Shown in pieces: positions 23,161-37,500 of a stretch of DNA of 64,000 bases (the stretch's first letter is position 1; each line of letters opens with the position of its first letter). The DNA lies in NCBI GenBank assembly GCA_038502055.1, contig JAXRKN010000044.1, positions 12,297,501-12,361,500 on the forward strand. The letters run 5' to 3'. A program made the position numbers and the translations under genes. Below the pieces are notes generated by a model, which saw only the letters and a list, made by a program, of their open reading frames with translations, was not told the origin of the DNA and did not search any database. This DNA is from Tanytarsus gracilentus. Its lineage: Eukaryota > Arthropoda > Insecta > Diptera > Chironomidae.

Positions 23161-24531
23161 TGTAGAAAATTTATATTTGAATCATTGAAGGAAAACATTA
23201 ATAAAATCTACTTGAATTTAAAATTCCAGCCATGTTTTCCTCGTGAGAAAATTGCTTTGGAGCCACGAATTGTGTTTCAATTCAAGTTCTTAAGGACTGG
23301 AATCACTCTCACTGTTTTTCTTATTTCTGCTTTCTGTTCATTATTTTAATATTTTCCCAGTGAATAATTTAGAAGATCCTCTTAAGTTTTTTTGTCTTCT
23401 TCATTTCGTGTTTTATTTCATGGCGTTGCATAATGGATAGCAATATGGCACACACATTCATGCATTTTTAGCTTTGAGAACAGGTAGAAAAAAGTGATGA
23501 ATAAAAATTTTACTTCAACGGATTTTTTAAGGATCTTTTCTTTTTGGTTATTGTATTGCACTGTTATGTATTATAATGATGATGAGAAAGGTGTGAGAAA
23601 AATATGTTTTTGCTACGTTGAGGTACCACAAAATTCCTAGAAGTTTCTTTTTCGCATATTCCCTTAAAGTAATTGGCTCACCATAAATTCTACTTTTGTT
23701 GTAGCTTCTGTTGTTTCTCGAAGTGTTGTTGTGATAAGGAAGATTAGGAATACCCGATAGGCCCGGATACGTCCCACTAAGCAAATCAGCAATCATACAG
23801 GTTTAAGATCTAATTGACCAAGCAAATCCTTGTGAAAAAAACAAAAAGAGAAAATTAGAAAAAATTTTTAGGCAAGAAGAAAAAATTATGAATTTATGTT
23901 GTACAAACAAAGAGCTAAAAATTCCGAGAGAGCATTTTAATGCTCAAGAGAGTCTTTTAAGCTACACATGTCGAAAACTGTTATAAAAATGCTCGCTCAA
24001 CTTTAAAAATAATACAATTTTGAATTCCTTCATTCTCGCTCTCTTCAGTCTTTCATTTAAAGTCACACAAGTCGGACGTACATTTTTACACTAACTGGAT
24101 TATAGAACAAAAAAAATGTGTGCATCGAGCATGAAATAAAGATTAAAAGTTTTAATTACCACATCAAAAGAAGCATAAAACGTGAAAGAAGAAAAAGTTG
24201 TCATGAGTATAATAAAATTGCAACAATTTAAAGAATAAAGCAAAAAAAAAATAATTAAAAAATTATCAAGACTGTCAATGTTTGTGGATTAAAAATTATT
24301 CAACAAGTTTCCGTTCATTGGACTCTTATCGCATCATAAAATTCATTTACAATTAATCGGATTACAAAAATCTTCAGCAACATTCGTTAGAGCTTCAAGA
24401 GAACAGCAAAAATTAATTATAAAAGGTAAGAAAATCTTTTTTCTCGTTACTAAACAATTCCGTTGTAATTGTTTTCTTGTTATTTTCGCGTTATTGTTCA
24501 TTGCGATTTCTCTTTTGTCTTTAAAAATTCT

Positions 24532-24693
24532 CCTGCGTGGGACATGAAAACCGTTGAAGCCGTAAATTTAAATAAAAGTATACTTTTTGTATACAATTGT
24601 CTATTGAAAATACGTTGAAGCCGAGATTTAAATTTTATTTGTATGAGGATTTTTTGAATTTTAACGGTAACATTTGGTCATGTCCCACGCAGG
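24532..24693. mobile_element. 162-bp MITE with 16-bp TIRs and 8-bp target duplication
   Basis: Ends CCTGCGTGGGACATGA and TCATGTCCCACGCAGG are perfect inverted repeats. Both sides are flanked by the 8-bp direct repeat AAAATTCT (24524-24531 and 24694-24701). The 8-bp duplication suggests mobilisation by a hAT-type transposase. The interior is AT-rich with two GTTGAAGCCG motifs; non-coding. Confidence 0.85.
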
Positions 24694-25529
24694 AAAATTC
24701 TATGTTATTTTTGAGAATTTTAGCAATTGAATTTTAATTATTTTATTTTGTTGGTTTTTCAAGGTTTCTGGGAATTTAAATTTTAAAATTATATAAAGGA
24801 GAAAATTTAATTTTGTGTCTCTATTTTTATCAGTCATCAAGCTTTATCATAGTTTGATAATCTTATTGTCAACATTAATAATCCTCCATTATGGCATCAA
24901 AATGTCTTTTCCACCTTGACATTCACTCAGTCATATAGGTTTGACTAATAAAGGATACACTTATTAGACCGTATAACTTTAATAACGAATCAATACAGCA
25001 ATAACTACTCGCCTGTCAACATCTCACAAACTTATGTTCATGCATGCATATATTAAAAAATTGAATCAAAATCACCCACGCAAGCAGTTTTAGTTTTTTT
25101 TTCATATATGATTTTTTAATATTAATTTTTTTCGGTCAATTTTAATAGCTTTTAGTTTTTTAATTTTTCCATCCACTGAACTTCATCGTTTAACGATAAA
25201 TCTGCAACATTGACAACTTTTTTTTGCATTACATGCACAAAATTTCATTTATTTTTTATAATAATAGGTTTAAAGCTCATACATATTTGTGCAATGTACA
25301 TAAAATAAAAAAAAATCAAATAGATCCAGATTGTAATGGAAATAAAATTGCAAATAAACCGTGTAAAAATTGAATTTCGAGCAAATCCGATTTCAATTTT
25401 TGTTATGTTGCTTTTAAAACATGAAATTATATTGTTGTTCTGCTGGTGCCGCGTTAGAAATTTGCAAGAAAAACATCAAGTGTAAAATTAAGTAAATTCA
25501 AATTTTGAATTAGAATCTAAAAATAAACA

Positions 25530-25998
25530 AGATGTGTATGCAAACGGCGTTGCCATTTCAAAAAACTTCGCTTTATTAGTACCCTCCGATGCATAATTTA
25601 AAAAAAAAATCAAGAAATCATTTGAGAAAAACCACATATTTTTTTTAAATTTTCAAAATTTTCAAAATTTTGAGATTTTAGATTTTTTATAAAATTTTCA
25701 AATTTTTATTTTTTTTGATTTTTTTAAAATATTTTGAATTTTTTCGAAATTTTTTAACTTTTCAAAATTTCAAAACTTTTTTGACTTTTTTAATGTTTGG
25801 TTGAATCCCAAGATCCAAAATCCAACAAGCCATTTTTGAGTTATGTAACATAACTTATGTTATCTGTTTTCGTCAGTTCGTAGAAATTGACTTTCATTTG
25901 AGTACAAGTTTTGATATTGCACAATGTAATGTCTTGGCACTAGGGGCTGAAAACTGGCTTTGGAGAAGTCCAAAATAAGTATATAGCGAAGCTATAAT
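25530..25998 (-). repeat. Family X dispersed repeat, inverted copy without the 120-bp array
   Basis: On the minus strand it starts ATAGCTTCGCTATATA, carries CCCCTAGTGCCAAGACATTA and CATTGTGCAATATCAAAACT, and ends AATGGCAACGCCGTTTGCAT. It therefore spans both element ends while lacking the tandem array. Confidence 0.8.
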
Positions 25999-25999
25999 T

Positions 26000-28900
26000 T
26001 TATTGCACGGTCAATCTATAAAATATTACTTTAGTACAGCCAATTTATTTGATCTATTACAAGCACCATCAGCATTTGATAAAGAGACTTATTAATGTTT
26101 CTGTCGAATAAGAACAAGAAGTTCAATGTCAGACTTTTGCTTTATTCCTTCTCTCATTTCAATGAACCATGAAAACTTGCCAGATGCTCAGTGAAAGAAT
26201 TTCACCCAAATACGAATTGAAAATATTTTTGTTGTTTAATTGCAAAATTTACAGTTAGACAGTTATCGCTTCCGTTCATTGTAATACATTATTTCTCATT
26301 AAATCATTGAAATTCTGAGTAATAATAAAAAGTGCTGTTAATGATGTAACGATTGTTTATACTTCACGTACATAACAAATCTATGATTCAACTTTTTTAT
26401 TTCCCTAAATAATTTTTTTTTATTAACATCATAATTTAAATGCTCTTATTTTATTCGAAAACAATATCGATGAGTGGAGTTGTATGAGCACACAGATGTT
26501 ATCGTGTGAACAACGGAAATTGATGAACTCAATTTGTACGGTTAACGCAAAATTTCTTCTTACGGAAGTGATCACGCGGTACCAAGAGATGATACAACGA
26601 ATAAAAACAATTGAGTGCAAATTTCAACATCTCATTTTTAATTGTCGGCAGTGATGGACGTTGTGCAATTTTTTGCCATTGTGACGGAGACAGAGAAAAT
26701 TAATTAGCATCAAGCAGAGTGCTTTTGTGTGAGGAAATGAGGGATATAATGACGAATAAAATGAAGCAATTTATTTTTTGGGGAAGGCTTCAGACGACAG
26801 AGATTATGAAGAAATTGTGATGCAACTTTTTGTTACAAAGTTAAAGGCATATACATTTAAATCTCTTTAAGATTTATTAAATTATGCTAAATTTCAATTT
26901 TCACCACCAATTTCATTCACTAAAACTCACCTAAACATGCAATGTTTGACATTAAAGATCTGTGAAAAATTTTATCTAGGAGAATTCACTATCAGATTAA
27001 AAACAAAAAGACGGAATTATTACATAAAATTATAGAGTGAGACATCGCATGTATGCTCACAGGAAAGAGTGATTTTTCATCATCAAGGCGCAGCAATGTA
27101 ACATGAGAATGCACAATGGGAATAAATTTGAGGATGATGATGCATCATTGCTCTCGTTGGGTTGTAGATCTTCGCCAAGATTTTTTCTTATGACACAGAC
27201 AAAATAAAAGTATTGTCAAGCGAAATGTGAACAATATACAAAATAATGATGAACGGCTATTGTTAGTAACACTAACTCCTCACGTTGCATAACATGAGAA
27301 AAAGAGGTTGAGAGTGAGATGTTTCCAGATAGTTTTTATAAAATAAGTTTGTGATTTTTAAAAATGCACCTAGACTTTAAAATTTTCATGTGATTAAACA
27401 GTTTCCATTTTTTTGTCATTTAATTTCTCATATTATTCAAACTAAAGACTGAAAGTGACGACCATAAAGGTGACGTTAATGAACTCTCATCAATCAAAAC
27501 TGTTGATTTCAATAAATTTGAAAGTTTCCGTTCGCAATTTAAAATTTTTCATCTATTTTGCATTTCCGTTTGTGATTTGAAGCTTTTTTATAACGCAAAT
27601 TTCCAACAAGTTTGAAATTTACATTCGTGAAATGCAACAGCGATGTAATTAAGATAAGCGAGATGCTCGTTTTGCTTCCTGTTTACTGCACCGTTTACGG
27701 ATTGATTGAATTTTTTTCTCACACTTTTTCTCCAATACGCGAGTCAATGCATGCAAAGTGATGAAAAAAAGGTAGCGACAATCACGATGATAGTAAATTG
27801 TAATAGTGATTGAAAGGTATTTCAAGTGACTTTAATATGAATGCAGATTTTAAATGATTAAATGAAAATCAAATTCAACTTCTTTGAATTACTTTTCTCA
27901 CCTATATATCTATTGCAATTTTGTGCCATTCTAAAAATATTTGTTTTTTAATACCCCTTGTTCGCAAACACTTAATCATAATGCACTACTTAATCACACT
28001 TCAGTTCTCAAGTCGGTTGTTTATGATACTCAAAATCTGATTAAATTAAAAGTGGGATTTACTGTCACTTGAAAACCTTTAAGCTCTTGTTGAAATTCGA
28101 AAGCTTCTGTTTTTATGTGCTTATGAAGAAATGTGCAAAAAGTATTGTAGAAATGATATTTGAAGTTAAAATCACTTTTCCTATTCCATTAAAAGCTTTT
28201 TTCTTAAAAATCAATAATGAAGTGTTTGTTCAAGCTGAAGAAGCAGTTGAATGAAAAGAACATTGAAAAATATCTGGGAGGATTTGTAATGTTTTCATCT
28301 GTTTGTTTAATAAAGTTGAATGGAAATGTTTTATAAATTTCGGCTAACCAATTTTGAGTTCAATTGTTTTTCTCAATCTTTAATTTTTTCAAAAACTTCT
28401 TTTTTTTCTTTGAGAATTTGAGATTAAATATTTTGTTCAATGCATCTCGGCATACAAATGGACTAATTTATTTGGAGTGAAGCTACATGATTATTAAAAA
28501 TAATCCTGCAAAATTATCCAAGAGACTTTTCTTGAACCAAACCAAATTATAAATTCCAGAGCTAGTTTAAAAGCTCAAAATGCCCTCAAATACCCTCAAA
28601 TTTAAATTATTTTTATGCGTTAACAAAGACGTTATTAATTTGTTTAAAATTACTAGCTGCATATATCTACAAGCGGCCGTTCTGGTTTTTCTGCTTCAAC
28701 AATTTGCGCTGCGTAAGCGTAGTGAAATGAAGTGTGATGATGAGTTTAATGCAAGTGGCTTCATCAATTCGGAAGATACTCTATAATAGAATTAACAGTG
28801 CTCTCGCTTCACATCACTTAATTTTTATTTTCACTCTCTGTCGTGCCCCCATTTAAGTTTAATTAATTTCAATTTTTCTCATTCCATCAAATCATCTACA

Positions 28901-29440
28901 CTCGAGAGATGATGATGATGATAATAAAAGTGAAGTGAAGCTAAGCACAGACAAACTTTCGCTCTTCATTGCAAAATCGTAGTCAAGTGCGGTCTAAATT
29001 GAAAATATCTATGAGAATATAAATTGTCGGAAGTGTTGCACATCCTAGAGCTAAAATTTAACACCGCACATCCTCATTAAGTACGAGACAGAATTTCCAA
29101 CGAATATTTATTTATTGCAAAATAATGCCAAGGGATAATTATTAAAACTATCAAACTACAGTTTAACGAAAAGGTTTGAGTATACAAAATGCAATCATAA
29201 AATTCACTTATGAAGGATGGAAAACTTTTACTTATTGTTGAAAGTTTGATAAAAATTACAAACGGCAAACAGATTTTGTGGATGCGCATGATAGTTTTTA
29301 ACACTTCTTTTTAAATAATAATAGTACTTGATATATTCTCTGAGTTGGCCAATATCTTATACGAAAACTCTTTTAAACTTTTTGATTATCTGGACCCATT
29401 TCTCATAAAAATGCAAATTAAATTCAAATTAAAAATAAAA
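26000..29440. other. Gene-free stretch
   Basis: AT-rich sequence with short ORFs only. A (GATGAT)n run is at about 28909-28923. It may be intron of the Rau-like gene if that gene begins near 20.6 kb. Nothing else recognised. Confidence 0.5.
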
Positions 29441-29470
29441 ATACTCTTCTACTTTAAAATCTCATTTCAG

Positions 29471-31483
29471 ATGCTAAAGCACGTTCACATTTCCCCGCAT
29501 CGAAATCGCAGTGATTCCATTTCACTCCGTTCATCGACATCATTCTCAACCTCGTCATCAAATTCGTCCCTTTGTGGAAGCCCCGAGCCCTCAACTGTCG
29601 ACTTTGAGCTAAAGGCATCGTCAAGATCATCGAGCTATTCGAGTTTAAATGACTCGGTGCCGCAGGTATGATCAACATTCTCCTGTTTAATTAATGACAC
29701 GCTTGTGTGCACATGTGGCGTGAAAAATGACTTAAGTTAGATGCGAGCGAGTGGGATAGCATGACTTAGAATTTATGTGTATTGGTTCGTGCACATTGTC
29801 ATTGATAATAATTTCAAGTGGAATTCAACCAACATCCGGCGCTGCTTGCTGTCAAGCACTGTACAGTGAAAGGAAACAAAGAGTGATAATGCTCTGCAAT
29901 TACATGCTTCTTCGAATTTTATTTTTAAACAACTGTTAGTGGTCAAGAAGTTAAGAATTTTGTAAAAAATTCTTTTTTTTCTTTTTCAAAGAACAGAATA
30001 AAAAAAATAAAATTGAAGTGTAATCACTCGACCACTAATAGTAACAGCTCTGTATTGTTGCACATTACCTTTTCCTTTTTTTGTCTGTAGTCACACTGTG
30101 AGGAGATTCAGTTCTTTGGGCTTGTCACTCACTTAACTCAAGTCATCTCTTACGACACGCTTGAGCGATGCTTTAACAATAAATTATTACTAAACACGTG
30201 CAATCTTTTTATAGCTTTTAGCATGTATTACAAAAACACTAGTGAGCATTCGATTAAAAAATTGTGATTAGTTTGATGAATGTGTGGTCATGATTGTGGG
30301 TGGGCACATAAGATGGATCTTGGAAGATGTCATTTGCATTATTTTATAATAATTTTATTGTATTTTTTTTCAGACGACATTAAAAGTCTACACAGCCTGT
30401 TTGAAGCAAGATATCGAATATAAAACATTGGCAGTTTCATGGGACACAACCGCTCGTCAAATTGTCACTCAAATTCTGAGAAGGTAAGTCAAACATGTTA
30501 AATGATGACGAAAATTTTAAAACTAACGGTTATTTTAATAAATTAGATGTAAAATTCGTCATCGTGACCCTCGATTATTCTTCTTATCAATGGAAGTTCG
30601 AATTCGTCGAGCGGATGCACGAACAATGTTGATATTGGATGACTCAGCACGCCCTGCTATGCTTCAAGCCTGTCATCCGAGTGGCGAATCAAAATTTCAT
30701 CTTCAAACAAAAAGTGGCGGACTTATTCGTGTTCATACGACAGCATTACAACAGACTTCGCAATATAAAAGTGTTTTAATTTCCGAACAGACGACTTCTG
30801 ATGAACTTTTGACGCTCCTTCTGGCCTGTTACAACCTCACCGAACCAGTGGAAGATTTTTCACTCTATGAAGTTTGTCCCGACCAAGAATATCAGCGAAA
30901 ACTTCATCCCGATGACCTTCCACTTCGAGCTCAATTTTTAAGAAACCAAAAAGGCGAAAATTGTCATTTTCTCGTGCGACGAATCAGAAATTTGTCACGT
31001 TCATGTTCGAGATCACTTCAACTCACAAATGAACATCAAATAAGTGAAAATAAACCAGAACCAGAGAACAACAATGCTTCAAGTAAAATACCATCGCATT
31101 CACTTGAAAATTCATCAACACCATCCATTGTAAAATCAACTTTTATTCGACTCGAAAATTGCTTTGCCAAAAAAATTAATTCATTCCGATTTGAAAATGT
31201 GAACATGCAAAGTCACCAGGACATAAATGGAAATTTAATTCAAAGTCCCAAAGCATGTCAATCGACTGCATCTTCATCATATAGTCCTGTTTACAATGTT
31301 CGGGAAATTCGTACAGTTCAAAATTCATTTTCAACCTTTGGCAATGACAAAAAGCTAATCGACTTAGAAACGACAGCGACCACAACAAGTATAAATTTTA
31401 TTTCACGAAGACACAGTGTCGCTGTTGATGAAATTGTCAATGCACATCCAGCAAGAGGAATAGGAAATTACGTGTACATTTGA
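29471..31483 (+). CDS. rau: Rau-like protein with two Ras-association domains
   Basis: Exons 29471-29665, 30374-30483 and 30547-31483 (phases 0, 2) give 413 residues. Residues 1-65 are Ser-rich and low complexity. RA domain 1 begins TTLKVYTACLKQDIEYKTL (about 66-150) and RA domain 2 begins GLIRVHTTALQQTSQYKSV (about 160-247). A Ser/Asn-rich tail follows and ends in NYVYI, a fit to a class II PDZ-binding end (hydrophobic-x-hydrophobic). Drosophila Rau has tandem RA domains and a PDZ-binding end, and binds active Ras to sustain receptor tyrosine kinase signalling; that role is inferred by likeness. The ATG lies directly after an acceptor (CATTTCAG), so an upstream non-coding exon is expected; extra coding exons upstream cannot be excluded. 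Other tandem-RA families (afadin) are less likely since no FHA, DIL or PDZ domain follows. Confidence 0.75.
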
Positions 31484-31551
31484 AAAATATTTTTTATCAT
31501 CAAGTTGTGCTCGAAAAGACAACAATTCGTCGAAGGTTATCGTACTAGTCA

Positions 31552-31557
31552 AATAAA
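31552..31557 (+). promoter_or_regulatory. Poly(A) signal of the Rau-like gene
   Basis: AATAAA about 70 nt after the stop codon, a fitting distance for cleavage shortly downstream. Confidence 0.5.
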
Positions 31558-31599
31558 AGTTGAATTTAATTGAAAAATTCGTTCATAAAAAAATGCATA

Positions 31600-34500
31600 A
31601 CGTCCGATAAGACCGATAGAGTCTATATTGAGTTATTGACATGAGAAATCAATTTATAGCTCTTAAATTCAATTTATAAGTTCATGCACATGTCAAGTGT
31701 TGAGTTCAATAACCAAAGAGCTTATCAGAAAAATTTTAGTCTTCATAAATTTAAAAAATATGTTCTCTTGTCATCGCAAGAAGTAAATATTGATAAAAGT
31801 GAGAAAAGACAAGGGATAGGAAATTTTAAAATATATTTTAATTTTAAAAAATGTTAGGTAGTTTAGTTTTGAAAATGCGTAAAATTCAAAACTATATTTT
31901 GTAAAATAGAAAAGTTTAACATCTTTAAATAAACATCAATTTTGAACAAATAAAAAACCCTGATAATTTTCTACAAAACACATTTCCATCATACAACATT
32001 GACCGTATCTGAAGTAGCACATTTCACAAATTATAAAGCCAAAGTCAATTGAATTGAAAAAAAATTGTTCTTAAACATTTTAGTTTTGTGCATAAGAAAT
32101 CAAATAAATCATTTTAAGAGTCTACACTCATACTGAGTTTTTCGTTTGTTCGCCTTTTCAGTCGACAGCAGATACTTCAGCGACTGAGTTATTTGGTCTG
32201 ATAAATTATTCAAGCCACTCAATTGAATTCATAAGTAAGTGCTCCACGAAAAATTTCTAAAATGTTTGCTCATCACCATCGTATATGATGCATTTTGCTT
32301 CATTGAGCATATGGAGAATTGAAAATTGTAAGATTTTATTATATAAAAAAGTGATTTCATTTTCAGCTCTATAATTTCAATTGACCCGAGTAGAAAGAGT
32401 AATATTATGGTCAAAATTTTTCAAAAAATGCATTATGTAAATTTGATCTCTCTGATTTGAGTTTGAATTTTGCCATTTACAGTAAACGGTTTACTTTATA
32501 AATTTCATATTTTAAGTAGATTGGCGTTTATAAAATAATTTTTTCAAAATTCCTCTCATCTCAAAATGTTCCTTAATATCTGTACCACCAATTCAACAGA
32601 GTGAAATTACAAGTCTTGATTATATAAAAATTAAAATAAATTGAAATTTTAATAACCCAAAAATCAAAGGGAAATAAAAGTGATGTTTATGATGTCAGAT
32701 CGAGAAATGAAAAGAACAGAGAAAATAAATATTTGTTCAACTTTAAAATATTCCCATCGAAATGCACATAAAACACAAGAAGAGAGATGAGAACACAGAA
32801 AAAAGTTTAAGAATTTCATTTTCGGCATTCTTAATCTCAATTCGATTTCATTTTTTTACTCTCTAATCTTCGTTCTCATCTTCACCACCACTTCTTAACG
32901 TTCTCGAAAATGAATAAAATAATTACTCTTAAAACATTCAACGAAAGAGAAACTATAAGAGGATTGGAATGTGGTCATCTATGATGTGCATGTGTGCTTT
33001 AAATTATCTCACTGTTGTTACTTCTCGCGGTGGAATCTCCACCCAAGTATCTTAATGATGTCGATAAGAGAGTTCTGAAGTAGGAAGTATTAATATCCCG
33101 AGAGAAAGAGAGAGAGAGAGATATGAGAAAGAGATATCACGGTTCAGACTTTTGTTTCTTTAACATTTAACTCGCCTCCGCATCGTCGCGAGTATTGAAA
33201 TATCTCTCATTTAATTTCCAGTGATTTTTTTTGGGTGTATGGATAGATTAAATTTAGGGTTTTTACTTTATTATTTAAAGCGTTTAAAAATAATTTTTGT
33301 TACGAAATTTTTTTCATTAAATTTCAAATTTTAACGTGTACCAGTAACAAAAAAAATCATCTTGAAACATTTCTCTCTCAACTAATCTCCACCAGTCAAA
33401 ACAGCCAGTTCTAATTTCAAAACCTCACTCACCACGCACATTTTCATCGCCACTTCACTTCTTTCTCATTCATACTATCATCCTATGAGCATCTAGAATG
33501 ATACACAAAAAGAGACTCTCCGTTCATTAAAGTCATCATTGAGTAATAGAATTGTTATAAGTTGATGATTTTCGGTTCTTTCCTTATGTGCGTGTGTAAA
33601 AAATTTCAATCCATTCATGTGAGCTCGGCATTAACATTTTAATAGTCGTGAATGCATTCCCAAGCCTCTTTCTGGTTCACATTAGGTGGATGACGAAGAA
33701 TTTTTATGTGAATTTCTATCGATAGATGATAATTACGGTGAACATGTCAAAAACATATTTTTTTTCTTGTATTGTGTCCACAATTCTAAGAATTTTATTC
33801 AAGTGGCCACAAAATGGAGAAAAAAAATTATCCATCGAGAATCTTTGTAATGATGTAACAAACTTGTCAAGCAATTATCGAACAAAATTTATCACTTGCT
33901 TTTGCCTCCCGGTAACAGCCACAACCTTTTTATCGGCGACATTCGATCGGAATAGGGAGAAAGTGTTCTCGGAAGGTTTATTTAGAATATTATGAAAGTA
34001 ATTTGAGCACTCAGTGAAGATTTACTGCGAATTATATTGACTATACCGGTGTCATGTTGGCGATATTAACCGTTAGTCATGCTGATGAGATATGAAAGGA
34101 GGATTCAAATTGAGGGTGCTTTATGTTGAAGCTTATAGTTAGAAAACTTTCCATTGAAACAATTAAAATTTTTTAATAAAAACGAATATTTTTTAAGAAC
34201 GCAAAATATTAAAAAATTAACAGCTTTTAAAAACATTTCAAGTTTTTATTTTTTGAACATATTTTAAAGTTTTCTTCTTTCAGCTTACCGTAAAATTAAT
34301 CTAAATTTTGTATTTTCGCCACGTATTTTCTCCTTTTTTACGGGGAGAGTTAAAAGCATTCCACTCATGTATGCTACATGTGTTCATTTAGCAATTGATG
34401 GTCTGCAAGTGCAATTTTCAATAAATGAGAAGAGTCATGAGATCATTTGATAAAGTTTAAATTTAAATTGAGCATTAACATAAAATTAAATTCAAAATTG

Positions 34501-37500
34501 TATCATCAACTTTAGCACAGAATTGTAAAATGAGAACAAGCAAGTGCAAATGGAAATAATTCCTCGATGCGATGCAGAAATTAGTTTATTTAACTCCATT
34601 AACCATCTGCCTTTCTACCATTTGTGTATTGATGCAAATAGCTTTCTCATTACAAGAAGAATTTTTCGTGCTGTCAGCTGTAATTCACATTAAATAAGGT
34701 AGAACAAGGTTCAAGAGATGATTTAACTCACTCTCTCTCTCTCTCTTTCTAGTGGCAGATGGAACTTGACGATTTAACCTTTCACCTGACACTCACTTCA
34801 TTGCTATCACCATGACATTAATAGAAAAAATAAAGCAAGTCCATTCATCCCTTCTCAGTTGAGGAAAGCCATCTGCAGCACCTGTCTGCATCACAATAGA
34901 TAAACTTAACCACAAAAATGAGGTAATTATAGCGCTTAAATCACAGGGCACATGCCACTGAAAGAAAAGGACAGATGACGGCGAGTGGCTTATCTAGGGC
35001 TAAAAACCTTATATCGAAAATTATAGGTTGCATGTCGAGCCGTGGAAACAATAACTCAGATATTATCGATTTCAGAATGAGGGAAATAATTTTGTTCCAA
35101 AAATTTCGATACAAATTGGCCAAAGAAATTCACAAGCCTCACGTGTCTTTTACTTCTTGTATCCTTGAATTTCACATTTTTTTTGCGTTGATGTGCTTCA
35201 AATATTTAATCCTAATTTTTATTTTACATCAACTCATTCTCTCTCACGTTCTGAGAGGCACATTATCGAATATCTGTTTGCCTGTAATCATCAATTTTTC
35301 CTCTGTGTGCGAAACAAAGTATGAAGGTGAGAAATGAGCGCGTGTTGGATGAGATAAAGCAAGAATTTCTCTGCAGATGATAATAAAAATATCTTCTTTT
35401 CATTTCTTTATGTGACAACAGCAAAATGCGAGTTGAACTTGAACACGAATCTGAGAAGTTCTCTTGAGACTAAAACGGAAAGCATAAATTAAGACGCCTA
35501 TAATCCGATGAAATTGAATGGAAAATTATATTTCTAGATTTTTAATCTCGATCTATTTCTTTTATTTGTTAATGGTCTTCTCACACGGTGGATGGAGCTT
35601 GGTAGAGCGCCGAGAAAGGAATTTCATAATTACATCTGATTTAGGTCCGAGCAAGTTGATCTTTCCGAAGAATTTCTACTCATCTAATGCTGCTCTTCTT
35701 TGCCCTTTTCTGATTCATTATTTGACCTCTGCTGTAGCACTGGCGCCCTCAAAATATGGCAATTTTGGGCTATTTTTGTCGAAATTTTTAACTTAAACGA
35801 ATTCGTTATAATTTATAACTTATAAATTTTTCTGTCATTTAAAACAAATTTGAATTTCCAATTTGTAAATTTTTTTGAAATTCAATAATTTTTTATTCAG
35901 TTCTTCCTAGAAATTTCTCGGATTTCAATATAAATTTGAATGTTCGTCTTATTCCAAACTTTTTTATCTTCTCTTTATGCTCTAAAAATGTATGTGGTGA
36001 TTCTTCAAAAAAAAAATGGAAATTGAGCCTATAATTACGAACTATAATTATTCTCTTTCTTTCGCTCGCTTTTCTCCTTTCGTCCGTAATAAAAAGTTAA
36101 TTTTTAAAAAATTTGTAAGCCGAGTGAGAAATTACTTGAATGGAATGTGGTTGAAATTTTAACTTGCCTTTTGGCTCATAAAAAATTTTGCTCCTTTTCA
36201 GTCATAGAAAAACTAGCCTCTCGTTCAGGTATATAGCAGATGCGACAATAAATTACTCTTGAAATTTTTTACTTTTTTCATCTCTTTGTGTTTTACTTAT
36301 TTCTTTTACAGGGTGGCAACCGAATCCAAGAAATATTTATTAAACCATTTTTCTTCTTCTTCTTGAATGATTAATTATCGAGCAATTTAAATGTACGAAA
36401 GAAGCACTGAATGAAGAGCAATTGAAATTAATGTTGTTATAAGATGCGTCAAGGTCTCTATGATGAGACTTTTTTTCATGTCCATGGTCGGGTGCAAAAC
36501 AATCGAATTGTCCTTATCTAAGATGTTCTTGGTCTTAAAGCTGAAACATAAAGATTCAGCTTTGCATGCGTGCGTAATTTTTCGGTGAGGCAGCAGATGT
36601 TCAAGAAATAAATTTGGCAGGTTCTTAATGGTAAAAACAAATGATGCCCGTCCTGATTTTATTGCATATCCGGCTGGATCAGCATTAAACATAAAAACAG
36701 TAAGGTTGTTGGAATTAATCGCATTTGCACCACAGGTGTGTACAAGAAGAATTTTCGGGTAAGAACTTTTTGTTACTGGATCCAAAAATAAAAATGTATG
36801 TTTTAAGTCAATAATTTAAGTTTTTATTTTAATCTATAACTTTTTGAGCTGTAAACTCTTTTAAATGATTTCCTTTCTGTTACTTGAAGTTAATTTTTGT
36901 GTACTTTGCATCTGGCGATATTGAATGTCCTTATTTTTCTGTACTTTTTCAAGTTTTTTTACTCTGGTTTATATTGTGACATGTGCTGGTTATATACAGA
37001 AGGCTCTTTCTTTTTATATCTGCCACATGTCAAACAAGTACTTATAGACAGATTAACCGGGATATTGGCGTCCGAGGTAAAATAAAAATTAGAAAAATTT
37101 TATCAGAAACCCCCAAAACATATTTGTGAAACACAAAAAGGCAGAAGCGATTTATTATAATCGGAATAAACCAAAAATGAAAAACCATCACGAGAAAAGA
37201 ATCAATTAAAAACCAATTGAATACCTTCATCAACTTCACATATTGCACCTTTTCTTATTTCAAGAACGAAAACAAAAACTTCGATTTGGATGTGGTAAGT
37301 GAAATGGAAAATCAATTTTCAAATCTATCGATTGAAAAATTCCATTGCATACTGCGGGGTTCGGTTTGATTCAACAATTTCTTCTTAATTTGTGAAAAAC
37401 GCATGAAGATTCGTTCGCTCTTTTGTATGTGGGAATTTTTTTATTCTATGATTAATTCAACGGAACTTTATTCACTTTCACATCATCATCTGCGTACATA

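Noticed and set aside
29471..31483. Afadin/canoe as the identity of the RA-domain gene
   Set aside because: Afadin also has two RA domains but is far longer with FHA, DIL and PDZ domains; here the protein stops soon after RA2.
33100..34750. GA and CT runs as regulatory GAGA sites
   Set aside because: Simple-sequence runs with no promoter features nearby; noted only as microsatellites.
34975..35337. 120-residue ORF on the plus strand
   Set aside because: No family resemblance; overlaps a similar ORF on the other strand; ends in hydrophobic low-complexity residues typical of T-rich DNA.
36387..36785. 132-residue ORF on the minus strand
   Set aside because: No recognisable domain, composition typical of translated AT-rich DNA, no promoter, splice sites or neighbouring exons to support it.
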